Assembly (NCBI GenBank): GCA_910589415.1
Contig: OU342635.1
Location: 1,488,001 to 1,552,000 of the forward strand
Length of the DNA: 64,000 bases
Direction of reading: 5' to 3'
DNA from: Malachius bipustulatus
Lineage: Eukaryota; Arthropoda; Insecta; Coleoptera; Melyridae
Part shown: positions 22,332 through 33,995 of the stretch, piece by piece
Numbering within the stretch: position 1 is the first letter of the stretch
How the letters are laid out: every line of letters begins with the position of its first letter
Translations under genes and position numbers: made by a program
Notes under the pieces: generated by a model
Seen by the model: the letters and a program-made list of their open reading frames with translations, nothing else
Databases searched by the model: none
Told to the model about the DNA's origin: nothing

Positions 22332-24269
22332 ATGCATTTCAAATTGTTCTCTCTCGCTTTGGTCTTCGCTTTCGCCAGCGCTGCCTTCCTGGGTGGTAAG
22401 GCCATCTCCGTTCAAGACGATGGTACTCAAGTCAGAATTGTCGACCAGCGCACCGGTAGGGAAGTCGTTATCTACAGAGAAAGTGGTGTAGCATACGAAG
22501 TAACAGTCGTAGGACCTGTTGTTGGTGTGAAGACACTCCAGATCAATGATGTTCAAGGTTAGTTAATTCTTATAGTTCTTTCTATGCCTAGATACTAAAA
22601 AATTTGTATGCTTAAAGGTGGCAGAATTGTAACAACTCTTCTTGCCGAGAACCAAGGAATCATCGGTGACGTAACCTACGAGCAGGTCCTCAACACCATT
22701 GAAAGACAAGTCCAAACTGGAAATGTGCACCCTAAATTCGCTCAAGTCTTACGTCTCTTGAGCAATAACCAGCTTACCTTCGGAGAGCAACAAGAAATTG
22801 CCAGCATCTTCAACAACGAAATCATCGACAGACCTGCCGTCGAGAAAGACGTAGTTGTCGGTGATTTATTAGACAAAGAGTTGACTATTGATGCTTTGAC
22901 CAAGACTAATGCCGCCAGCCAGAGAATCCAAAACACTTTATCTGTAGACAAGAAAACTCAGTTGGAAAAGGAGGCTCTCGTTAAAGACATCTTGAAAAAA
23001 CTGATCAAAGTACATGCCATTACGCAGATCCAACAAGAAATCGAGGTTACCAAGGACTTGCTCAGAAGTCAAGTTCAGCAACAACAACAGCAGATCAACA
23101 CCGGATACTACAACTTCTATCAGACCGGTGTCAGCAGACAAGCTACCTCCCAAAACATCTACAGGAAACTGGCCAAAATCGAAGCACTCACTGAAGCCCA
23201 ACAGAAGATCCAAGTTGTCAAGCAAGTCCTGAAACAAGAGATCGTGCAAAACCATGTTCAACTGACTGGCCAGGCTGGCGAACAAGAACTTCAGATCCTT
23301 CTCGGTCGTTTCGGAATCCAGCAACAATGGGGTCAATTATCTGTCGAAAAACAAATCGAAATTGCCCAAGAGGCTCTCGTCGATACCGTCTTGAGAAAGC
23401 AAGCCAAAATCGAGGCTCTAACACAAGTACAGCGTGAAATCGAAGCAGTCAAGGAAATCCTCAAGAGGGAGACCCTCAGGCAACAAGTTAACTCTCAAGT
23501 AGGTAGCACTGCCGGCCTCCAAGTTCCCTACGGTTTGACCGGCCGTCTTGGAAACATCCTCGAAGCCACAGATGAAAACATCTTAGACGCAGAAACCAAA
23601 ATCCAAGCTTTGATCGAATTGCAACAGAAAATCGAAGCCACCAAGACTGTTTTGAAGAGACAAGTTGCTCAAGAGAAACAACAGCTCAATAATGTCGCTT
23701 TGTCCGGTCTACAAGGACAGAACTGGGGTATCGAGGGACAAAACTGGGGCCTACAAAGACAGATCTACGGTCTTCAACAACAGAACTACGGTCTTCAAGG
23801 ACAACAGTGGAATCAGCCAAGACAGAACTGGGCTGCCTTGAACAACTTGGAACGTGAGCAGGTACCATTCATCTACCAAACTCCTTCTGTGTGGAATCAA
23901 ATCAGATACAGCAGCGTCACTCCCTATTACAGTGCCGGAGGCTTCTCCGGAAATTTGAGGTAAATTACTAACTGAAATTTATTTTCAAATACAGGCAAAA
24001 TAGGTATTGCAGGGAAATAAATATATCGAAGTCAAATTTCACCATTGAAGTGTCAAGAATATTTTTCTTGTAATGCAACAAATATTTTTTATTTTATTGA
24101 AGAGATGAAATAATTCAAGTAATATTAATTTGGTATAGACAATGACAAACAAACTACTCTACTCTAACCTCCTTATTTCTTTTCTAGAGGACTTCAACAA
24201 CAACCTTGGGGTCAGCCAGTTACGATTCAACAGCAATTACTAGGAAACCAGCAAGGATTACTAATCTAA
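22332..24269 (+). CDS. Secreted Gln-rich coiled-coil protein (cluster member A)
   Basis: Exons 22332-22557, 22618-23959 and 24188-24269 give 549 residues. Exon 1: signal peptide (MHFKLFSLALVFAFASA) and the shared module ending VVGPVVGVKTLQIND. Exon 2 opens with the shared block LLAENQGIIGDVTYEQVLNT ... GNVHPKF. It then has four coiled-coil modules at about residues 204, 260, 336 and 402, each like KIEALTEAQQKIQVVKQVLK and rich in Gln, Glu and Lys. A Gln/Trp/Tyr repeat region (GQNWGIEGQNWGLQ type, ~440-475) and a C-terminal TPSVWN motif follow. Intron phases are 1 and 2. The longer frame from 22311 is not used because 22332 opens the signal peptide. Poly(A) signal near 24322. A secreted fibrous or storage protein is inferred; no known family was recognised. 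Confidence 0.88.
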
Positions 24270-24442
24270 GTACCACCACTGTATACTGATAGTTGCTATA
24301 TTATGGTCTAATTCGTTGCAAATAAAGCATTCTCATACATAACTGAGTTTTATTAAGTTTATTACAAAAATAAATTTAATATATAGGTAGCCATACAAAA
24401 TTTATTATGACAGTGTACAAGAATTAAAAATTAGTATACATG

Positions 24443-25194
24443 TTATATGTACGTATAAATGATAATAATAATTATAATAGAGCAGTAAGAATACTGCAAA
24501 ACTACAATTTGTCCGACGCTCAAACTAGGAGCTTTGTCATTTAGTATGAAAGTTCCTGGCTTTACTTTTTTTTCGTAGGTACGGTGTGTCACTCCCAAAG
24601 TTCGCGATTTTCTTCTTTGATATTCTTGAATTATGTGTTTTATTATCCTCAATACTAGAAATACTAGAAAGTAGCTAAAGCATCTCTTTTAATAAAAAAA
24701 ATCTCATTAAACTCTTTCACTTGCGCTTTATCAAAAAAGACGCCCTTTATGTCTTTACTACTGACGTTCAGTTTTCCTATTATGTTGAATCCACAAGAAC
24801 TTTCAATGAAGTAGCTGAAGTTCACTCCCTTTGTACCATAGAATGTTTTCGAATTGAAGTAGATTAATCTCTTCCAAGACAAACAACCCCGGCGATATTT
24901 CTGGAGCATCAATTTTGTATTCACACAACGTCGGGTTGTAGAAGCGTATCTCGCAGAGTCCATCGCGCGTGTCGGGTATGTGAATTTTGCTGTAGTGTAT
25001 TCCCGTATGTAAGACGTATAGGCTGCTATTAGATATGCTACAAAGCACAACAGCATTCCTAGAGCCATTCTTTGGATAGGGGTGACGCAGAACTTTCGCT
25101 TGTTCCATGAAACAGTAGAATAAGAACCAAACCAGTTAGCGGAGCGAAGGTGTTCACTTGTTTTTGTAAAATCTAGAATTTTGGATGTGGCCAC
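24443..25194 (-). pseudogene. Possible frameshifted membrane protein, unidentified
   Basis: Two overlapping minus frames look protein-like in different parts. One starts MATSKILDFTKTSEHLRS (25194) and has a hydrophobic segment MALGMLLCFVAYLIAAY. The other, 24803-25108, reads EIRFYNPTLCEYKIDAPEIS and FVLEEINLLQFENILWYKGS. The first frame resumes as CGFNIIGKLNVSSKDIKGVF and stops at 24664. A single protein would need two frame changes, so this is either a recent pseudogene or a gene with sequence errors. Family not recognised. Confidence 0.3.
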
Positions 25195-25429
25195 TCAGTG
25201 TGTACACCAGAGCATACCAAACATCTCCCAAGTTGCTTAGCAAACCGTTTGCAAAGAATGTTGGTAAAAATAAACAAACCAATCGTAAAAATGATTTAAT
25301 TTCCTCAACAAAATTGGGATTATTTACACGGATAGACGGGACATCGCATCTACGGCTACTGAAAAGGCGAACTTGTTGGCGGAAGTTTTTTCTTCATAAT
25401 ACTCTTCCGTCCACTTTCAGGGAAGAACT

Positions 25430-27034
25430 CCACCAATGATCCCTTCCGTGAAGCCCAAAATTTCAGACATTGTTTTCCGACAGCGTGTCATAAAGCGCAT
25501 TATGTTAGCCATAGACCCAAAAAAAGCTTCTGGGCCTGATGACGTACCTGTTATCGTGCTTAAAATATGCGCCAATGAGCTGTTATCCGTTTTCTGATGT
25601 CAACTTTTCAATCTGTCGTATAAAAAGAGAATATTTCCTTCTTGCCGGAAATGTGCACGGATCCAACCTATTCCCAAGAAAGGCAATAAGACTATTAAGA
25701 CTGCTTTCAGTAATATCCAAGATTATGGAGAAAGCTACTAACCAAGCTAATATAATCAGCGACCGCCAATACAGATTCCGCAAACAGAGATCAACTGGTG
25801 ACCTCATCACTTACGTCACCGAGCTGTGGAACGCCGCAATCGAGCACCATGGGGAGTCTCGAGGGGTTGCGCTTGATATTTCTAGAGCTTTCGACCTTGT
25901 CTGGCATGATGGACTGTTGGTAAAACTGCAGGCTTATGGCATGCCCGAGAAGTTCTGCTTGTGGCATGCGAGTTATCTCGGAGATCGCTCATTACAGGTG
26001 GAAGTCGATGGAGTTCTTTTCCATCAATGCCGGTGTTCTTCAAGGATCCATTTTATCTCCGACTCTCTTTCTAACATTTATCAACTACTTGCTTGAAACA
26101 ACAAAAAATCCAATATACAGTTTTGCCGACGACAGTACACTCATATCTTCTTATGCGACCTTAGATGCGCGAACATCTGCCATCGACGCACAGACTCGCA
26201 GGGAGCAAGAAGTTGCCATACTTAACAATGACTTGCAAGACATTCTAGCTTGGGGCGATAGAAACCAAGTCCAATTCAATGCTGGAAAAACCCAAGCAGT
26301 CATCTTCTCCAAAAAGGCCAACGTTTTGGAGCCAGATATGATAAATGCGGGACACTCCCTTTACTCCATCGGCATCTCTTCGTTTACTTGGAGTGAGCTC
26401 CGGAGCGAACATGTCTTGCCATGATCATGTTGCAGGTCTGGCGAAGAGTACTTCTCAAAAACTTGGAATACTCTTCCGCACGAAGAAATTTTATACACCA
26501 CAACAGCTTCTCCTCTTATACAAGGCTCAAATCCGACCATCCTTGAAGTACTGCTCACATGTTTGGAACTCAGCTCCTAAACATACGCTGAGATTACTCG
26601 ACTCTATTCAGAAAAGAACCATCCACTTGATTGGGGACCAAGATTTGACAAAAAATTTAGACACTCTCGAACATCGAAGAAGAGTAGCTGACCTGAGTCT
26701 GTTTTACAGATATTTTAATGGAAGGTGTTCAAAAGACGTGGCCCGCTTGATCCCACCAAGAACAAGACCGGGCAGAAATACACGTCGAGCCGCAGACGCT
26801 CATCCATATCAGGTTCAGCTCGTTACACCTCGTACCACCCTATTTATTCAGACTTCTTTTATGTATAGAACCGCATCATTTTGGAATAGCATTCCAAAGG
26901 GCGTGTTTCCCGAAGTATAAAACCTACAGCGATTCAAGGCCAACGTGAATCGACATCTCCACTCATGCACCGCTCCCAGAGCGTCATAGGGATTTCCCTG
27001 CAGTGCATGTGCATTTTCAATAGAAAAAAAAAAC
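25430..27034 (+). mobile_element. Jockey/I-type non-LTR retrotransposon, 5'-truncated and frameshifted
   Basis: Reverse transcriptase text in shifting frames: KKASGPDDVPVIVLK (~25520), DRQYRFRKQRSTGDLITYVT, GVALDISRAFDLVWHDGLL, FSINAGVLQGSILSPTLF and the active site SFADDSTL (~26120). A C-terminal part follows (LFRTKKFYTPQQLLLLYKAQ, YCSHVWNSAPKHTLRLLD). Frame changes occur near 25600, 26030 and 26390. It ends with a short poly(A) at ~27022-27034. Endonuclease and ORF1 are absent, so it is a dead 5'-truncated copy. Confidence 0.8.
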
Positions 27035-27359
27035 AGTCATTGTCATTCTCACACTGCAAATTTATTGACTTAAGATGTAGTAGATTATACCTAATAATTA
27101 TAAAAAAAGTAATTTAAATTGTGAAAGAATTCAAGAATTGTATTCGATCAAATTTTAAAAGAATTAAGCAAAATGATTTTCTGGTTTTCGATGATGACTT
27201 TGCTGACCAGTTTAAGCTAATGTACTTTCCTTTTTGATCCTAATTGCACGTAAATTAACAGAACTCAAAGCACTGATTGCTCTGCTGCAGAGGCTTCCCC
27301 CATTTATGGTTTTATCTGAAATTTCCACTGGAATTTTCACATTTAAATCCTAGACTTGA

Positions 27360-27740
27360 ACACAGAAGAACAATGGCGCATGTCTGTCAATTTTTGGAAA
27401 CAAATGAACCAAGTACGTGACTTTTTGACTAATAATTTGGATGCTGAATGTTTAATAAAGCCTACATCACTCAATCTAAAATGTTGGAATATTTAACGTT
27501 GCAAGAGAAAAATTTATTACAGCCTATTATATGCTGGAACATGGCCAAAGTGAAACATCCGCGAATTTGTCAGACCGTGCAATCAAGTGCTACAGTTGCC
27601 AGTTGTATTGTAACAGAACGAGTTTTTCCAAATTGTTCATACATAAGTTCACTCCAAAATCAGAAATCGGTTAATATTTGACCGATCTAAAAAACTGTTA
27701 CCTACATGTGTATTATTCTTAAAAAATGAACTGAGTTAAA
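27360..27740 (+). pseudogene. hAT-type transposase C-terminal (dimerisation) remnant
   Basis: Reads through frameshifts as CWNMAKVKHPRICQTVQ, then SCIVTERVFPNCSYIS and IGLIFDRSKKLLPTC-like text. This matches the pattern W...YP.L..A...L.IPATS..SERVFS..G....RN.L of hAT family C-termini. The Ser of SERVF is Thr. Only this end remains. Confidence 0.5.
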
Positions 27741-27932
27741 TAAATGAACAAAAAACTGCCTTTTTCGTTCCTTACTCAACCGTATTTAACATTATTTCCA
27801 GTCCAGATAATTGCAATAAAATTCTGAAAAAATTTGTATTGTTTTTTGTTTATTTACATTCTTTATATACGTTCTTTATGTTCTTTACATTTTTTACCTG
27901 CAAAGAATCGTGTAAAGAATAGAGCTAAAATA

Positions 27933-28933
27933 TACAGGGTGCACCATGTATCCTGCTCTATATTGCTATCTCTTAACTTTAACAGATACAGGGTCGGTTA
28001 AACAAGTCCAAAGAAGCGCAATTTTGTGGCCATCTCGAATCAGTCGAGACATACAAAATATCTGTGACCGTTCCTGAAATATCCTGAAAAAACTGAAAAA
28101 TCGAGATTTCTTATCTTTGCCATATCTTTTTTATTATTGGAGATTAATAAATAATTTTTTGTAAGCTTAGATAAATCGGCAAGAGCTACCCATCTGACAT
28201 TTCAAAAATTTTCAAAGCCGACTAGATCCCAGAATTTTCATAGTCAACTTTCGTTTTTCTTATAGCCACCATATTGTATGTTTATGTTGTTCGATATAAA
28301 AAAATCATTTAAACTAAAAATGGTTAAACTTCAAAAAATTAATTAAAAAAATTTTTATCTTCTTTTTTCTTTACAAAAAAGACAACTTTTAAGACCGAAT
28401 TTCATAGATAAATTAAAAAACCATAAGGCAAGCACTATTTCGGCGTATTTTACAAATGTTGACGTTTTTCGACGATTTTGTTTTGGGTTTTCTTTGAAAA
28501 AAGAAGAATAAAAATTACAAAATTTTTTTTTTGAAGTTTATTAATTTTTGGTTTCCATTATTTTTTTCACATCGAACGACATAAAAAAATAATATGGCGG
28601 CCATAAGAAAAACGAAAGTTGACTGAAAACTTTTGGTTCTAGTCGGCCTTGAAAGTTTTTGTAATGACAGATGGATAGATCTTAACGGCTTATGTAAGCC
28701 TACAAAAAATTATTTATTAATTTTTAATAATAAGCAAGATATGGCAAAAATAAGAAATCTCGTTTTTTTCAGTTTTTTCAGGATATTTCAGGAGCAGTCA
28801 CAGATACCTTGCATGTCTTGACGGATTCGACATGGCCACAATACTGCGTATCATTTCTCTAATTTAACCAACCCTGTATCTCTTGACGTTCAGGAGATAG
28901 CAATATAGAGAAGGATACATAGTGCACCCTGTA
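27933..28933. repeat. Fold-back element, family 2 copy 1 (~1.0 kb)
   Basis: Starts TACAGGGTGCACCATGTATCC and ends with its inverse at 28933. An internal second boundary tacagggtcggttaaacaag lies ~55 bp in. The two ~450-bp arms are imperfect reverse complements. A second copy is at 47505-48451 and a diverged relative at 62455-63010. No coding capacity. Confidence 0.85.
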
Positions 28934-31335
28934 CATCACTGGAATTAACATGAAAGAGTTATTATTAATAGATGTATCTGTATTGGTTAGGGTACCTGTT
29001 TTACCCACACTGACGCTTATCAGAAATATCAGGGTAGCGCATTCTCGGCAGCACAAAAAGTTGAGAATATCAAATTAACTTCAAAAAACGTCAGTTTTCG
29101 CATGAATAACGTTCAATCGCCTAATAATTCACACAATTTGTTTTTTCTTTTTAAATTTGTTTTAAAAAGCCATATTTTGTAAAAATGGTAACTGCGGTAA
29201 ATGATATTTTAACAACAAAAAAGGGGTTTGCCCAAAGTTAACTTTTCAATGTGTTAAGTGTTAAATTTATTACTTATTATTAAATTCTCACTAGGATATT
29301 CTGAAAAAAAGCACCCAGACGGCAGTTATGATTGCAGAAAATATTCATAAATTTCCGTGTTTATCTGAAAATTTGTCATGTACCTATATTTTAGTAAATA
29401 GCTTTTAAGGTGTGTTTAGTGTTAGTAAGCCTCAATATCGGTACCTAACACAAGTACCCTAAAATTGGCAACGGTACAGCGCCCTCCTCCAACCTGTCAG
29501 AAACTAACTACCATCCTGAATTCAAGATTGACTCTTACTTAAGCTTAAGAGATTATTTTGTCATCAATGATAATTATTATTATGCTCCTCGTTCAAATAA
29601 CTGATTGAATTAACTTTTTAAACGACATTTTAAAACAATAATAATAATAGCTCAGGATATAATTCTAATTCCAGTTGTATCCAAGGTAAAGTTATACTTG
29701 GTTACAATAATAATTATTTTGTGAATAATAACCAGAATAAATTATTATAAATATGTAGATAAACATTTATGTTATCATTGCCTTGAAAAAATGTGAAATT
29801 AAAAATATTTGTTCATAATTATTATTAAGAACAATTTTTAGGCGATATTTCATAAGTGATTTCAAAAATTAATTTTACGCAATCCTGGGAACAAAGTTTC
29901 CATAATCCGTCTCCTTTGCTTATTATAACACGGAATAATACTTTCACTCTTATTGGGTAAAAGATCCATTAACTCGCGCTACTATAAAGTACAAAAAATA
30001 TCAAAAAAAAGTTCCCTAATTATCATAATAATTATCAATGTTTATGTCTGGGAACGGAACTCCAACTCCACGTTATATGCATTTACCAATTTATGTGTAA
30101 TTCTTATTAAATAAAACTCACTTGCAACGATTCTAATATAATTAATCTACAACAATTAATTATTACTGTTTACCCTACTTATTTTAATAAAATATGATGT
30201 GTGTAAATTTTCATAGCTGGCTTCAACCGAGATCATAATTGATTCCGGGCTGTTGTTCATAAAGATTTACCTCGAGGAGTTTCTAAAAAAAAACCGCATC
30301 GCTCGTTTATAGGTCGTAATTTTCAATAATTACGGAAATGGAAATTTTTGTAATACACTAAGCAAAATACTTGAAAGTGCCGCACCCCAAAATTTTGCCT
30401 GATTTTGATTGCGCGGGTTAACTTTCCATATTTCCAAGGGATTTCGATTTTGTTCTCGTGTGTCAGCAGCCCTTTACTTTATTTTTTTGATTTATTGAAT
30501 CTACGATTTTCCAAGAAAATGTTTCTTGGACATTTTGATGAGCAAATTTTGAAGTTTGATGTCTCACCTCGAGACGGTTTTCAAATTTTCGATCAATAAA
30601 TCAACTATTCGCTCTTGAAGTGCGTAATTTTTTCCCTTGCCAGTCCATTTTAGAACTTTTAGCTTCGTATTAAAGCTGAAACTTCAAGCAAGAAAATTAA
30701 GGGACCAAAAATTGACTCCCAGGACATAAATTACTCAATTTTTCTTATCTCTAGTCGTGTTAATATTTTGTTTCTTTTTTCAAACTTTGCTTTTTTCCCT
30801 TGATACCCACGCCTGTGAGTAAACGTGCCAAAAATATAACATCCAGCTGTTCAAACATCACCATGTCAAGTTTACTTGCACTTTGAATGAAAACGATCTC
30901 CGATGGTCGTTCCATTCCCACGAACTCGAGAATAGCATATGAGAACATTCCCCACTTTTTTGTTCGTATTCTTGAACACATGAACACGAACTCAAGCCAT
31001 CAACAAGAACATAATGTCCAATCGCATATCCCTTTGACATGACACCTGATCACACTTTAATTGTTGTGCTTCCACTTTTCGCGTCGGAATACTCACACAC
31101 TTCCCGCGTAAATGAGGGAAGTTAGTTTCCTAGATGGCCGTGTGAAGCGAACAAACGGCGGATTAAAGAACACGGCTGACCGGTTTTCATGTGAACTTTC
31201 ACATGGGAATTGACTCTCACGAACTCGAGAATAGTCGTCTAGGTGGTCCAGGTGGAAACGATAACTATCATTACGAAAATTCTTAACAATCACTATTCGA
31301 CTGAAACTAGCAAGCGATTGTTACAATTTTTATCA
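28934..31335. other. Long AT-rich intergenic stretch
   Basis: No gene could be supported. 30880-31250 is less AT-rich and contains the phrase cgaactcgagaatag twice (30917-30931 and 31218-31232), suggesting an old repeat or degenerate transposon. 29550-30200 is very AT-rich, with repeated aataatta words. Confidence 0.35.
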
Positions 31336-31339
31336 GGAC

Positions 31340-31860
31340 TAACTATTGGCAGGCCACTCCATTACTTCATCAAGATTTTGTTCTAAGACAAAAGATTCTA
31401 GCGGTATGCGAGATCTTGCATTATCTTGCTGCAAAATGAAAATGGGACTCACCCGATTAGCAAAAAGGATAATAATTACTATTAGTTCAAGTTAGTGTTC
31501 CATTTTACTCTAAACACGTGCAAAACTGCGCGACCGTTCAAAGTTATGTCACCTCAGACCACCATAAGGTATCACTTCTCTCACCGTTGGATCATCCATG
31601 CTTGACGTGCACGAGCGTCATTGCTGTGGAGACAAAATCTGAATTTATGAATTCATTGGCAAAGAGCACCCTACTCCGTTCTTCATTGTTCCAGTTGTTA
31701 TGCTGGTGTCTAAAATTTCTCCTAGCTCTTTGATGCTGCACTTGATGACCGTTGCTGTCTTTTACTGTCTGTGTCGATATACGCCCACCAGTATGTAGTA
31801 ACAAAATGGTGATGTCTCAGCTGTGATGCTGCTGGCCTTCTTTGCTGCAGAGATAAATTG
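31340..31860 (-). pseudogene. Tc1-like transposase remnant
   Basis: Minus-strand text RRNFRHQHNNWNNEERSRVL followed by FANEF corresponds to the Tc1 motif ...W..E.W..VLFTDE. Further on, ILQQDNARSRIPLESF...LDEVMEWPANS matches the Tc1 block QQDNAR.H......L......V..WPA.SPDL. The first catalytic Asp (TDE) has become AN, and several shifts are present; inactive. Confidence 0.6.
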
Positions 31861-32116
31861 AGCAAAGACGATCTTCTCGGGGAAGGGGGGTCTGTGAATT
31901 ATCGGTTAACTCTTGGTTTGAAGCAACCGGGATACGTACCTCAGAGAGCGGCTTTCTTGCAATAGTGTGACAGCTCTAGCAACTTGAATCACATCAAGTT
32001 GTCTCCTTGCTATAATAGGTCTTCTCAGTTCATTAATTATTTCACACCTTATTACTTATAATTACTTACTTTAATTTATTTTAATTATACTTTACACTGC
32101 TGAATATTCGTTTGTC

Positions 32117-32458
32117 TCAGGCGATGTTTTTCTGTAGTTTTCTGTGTTCATTAACATGAAAGTTGAGGTTCTGATATGTGGTCCCAACAGGGTATCCTAT
32201 AATAAACCACAGAAAAAAAGTGGACCAAACGAAAACTGCTGTGAAATCCGCCTTATTTGCTTGATAATGTTCCTTCTGTATTCCTAATAATTGAATCATA
32301 ATAGTAGTCCTCTTCATCATCCCATTGACTCCAAATGACAAAAGTATCGTCAATAACGTATCGATACCAATTACTAAAACCCAGATTGTTCTCGAGTGGT
32401 CGTTCTTAAAGCTGTTAAAAGTATAAGTCTTCAAAAACAAGTCAAATTTGCTGCCCAT
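32117..32458 (-). CDS. Small two-pass membrane protein, uncharacterised
   Basis: 113 residues, single exon. Two hydrophobic segments are visible: TIWVLVIGIDTLLTILLSF (~25-45) and FTAVFVWSTFFLWFIIGYPV (~73-95). The N-terminal MGSKFDLFLKTY and the C-terminal NEHRKLQKNIA are polar. The ATG has a reasonable context (gtcaATATGG), and a poly(A) signal (aataaa on -, 32074-32079) lies 38 bp after the stop. Family not recognised. Could be a real small gene or the last exon of a larger one; no upstream acceptor stood out. Confidence 0.5.
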   Translation of the reverse strand: MGSKFDLFLKTYTFNSFKNDHSRTIWVLVIGIDTLLTILLSFGVNGMMKRTTIMIQLLGIQKEHYQANKADFTAVFVWSTFFLWFIIGYPVGTTYQNLNFHVNEHRKLQKNIA

Positions 32459-32459
32459 A

Positions 32460-33925
32460 TTGACTTAATCCAGTTTTTGGTCGAAAACTTTTAGTGCTCA
32501 AAGTCACTCACATCACCACTTTTGAATGAACCACAAGAGCAATGGACTTTCATGTCACCGAAAACTAAAATTGAGAGCTTCTAGATTTAATTTTTTTCTT
32601 CTAAAGAAAAAAACAAAACACGACAGATGCACATGCAAACACTAAATAAGCTAAACTACGTCCTAAAACCAGTCGGTGCATTATCAAGTTGATAAACCTC
32701 GAATTATTGCAGCAACATTGATTTGAACCCCATGCAATAAAATATTGAAATTCGATACATTGTAATAAATATACTGCACATCCTTTTCCTGTATCTGTTT
32801 TTGTTTTGTCTGGGCTGGGAAGGTGTGCCGACTTGATAAACTCTCACTGCTCGCCTAAATTCGCTATCAATCTGGTGTTTTGGGCATTTTGAAACGACTT
32901 GACTGATTTCGCTCAGATACAATACCAGAAATGGGTTTTTGAGAATTTTGAAAAGGAAACCTGTAAAAGCTACGTGACCTTCGGAAATTTTTTAACGCAA
33001 GTTTTTAACGAAGAAATTCAAAATTTCTTGTAAAAAGCTTTTAACAGATAAGCCTATAAGAGCATTTAGAAAGCCGAAAGCTGGAAATTTGTCTGAAGTA
33101 AAGTTTATAAAGAATATTTTCACCATTTTGGGTACTGGCTTTCTGTAATTTTTCATGGTCGTGCTATATTATCGTAATTGTATACATATGGATATTATGG
33201 ATATAAAATTAATATAAGAATTAAGCAATTTCGCCTCGTTTCCCATACACGCCATTGGATAACAAACTTTAAAAATGCATTTTTTACCCTCCTTGAAATT
33301 CGAAAAAAGTTGTTCCCGTACTGTTAGGTACTTGACTTTCAAGATTATTTGTTTCAGCTTGCTGGAACAGGGGATAAAAAAATTCAAATTTTTACGCAAA
33401 TTCATATCGTCGCCACTTTGAAATACCTCCACCTGGCATATAAACAGAATTTTCGTCTTGAAGAGCTGCTACTTTTGAGGTAAAGACCGATTACAGAAAA
33501 ACAAATAGCAAACAATTTGCCATATCTTAAAATTTAGTTATCGGCGAAAAACTGGATTCCACAGCATCCACAACTTCCATACAAGAACTGCAAAGCGTAA
33601 ACAAAAAAGTGTATTCCAAACAATATTGACACCGTGCCAACAGAGATAATTCTGTGCAGTTACCATATGAACATTTATTATCATGTTTACCGCGTAAGTA
33701 ATAATTATATTATTCAACCAATTAATAATAAGATAAAGACAATTAACACAATCAATTATGTTTTGAGTTGACCACACATTTGAAAAGCAAAAACTGGATG
33801 GAAAAAATTGACCCCGCTGATCTTGACTTATCGCAGCTCAACTACCTATGTACGTAATCGAACATAGTAATCGAAGGACATTTCCAAATAGGAATTTGTG
33901 CATTGCAAAATCCAACGAAGATAAG
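32460..33925. other. Intergenic, no gene seen
   Basis: AT-rich. From about 33685 to 33860 it is similar to 40945-41110, showing that the duplication of the Met-rich gene includes at least 300 bp of upstream DNA in more diverged form. Confidence 0.4.
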
Positions 33926-33931
33926 AATATT

Positions 33932-33976
33932 GTATATAATCCCACTGCAACTCTAGTTTCGGCACATTTAGTCTGA
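33932..33976 (+). promoter_or_regulatory. Core promoter of Met-rich gene B
   Basis: tatataat at 33933-33940 and an initiator-like ggcacatttagtctga at ~33961-33976; ATG at 33996. The Inr block matches ggcacattcagt of gene A and ggtacacttagtccga of gene C. Confidence 0.55.
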
Positions 33977-33995
33977 CTTGTTCTCGACAATCAAG

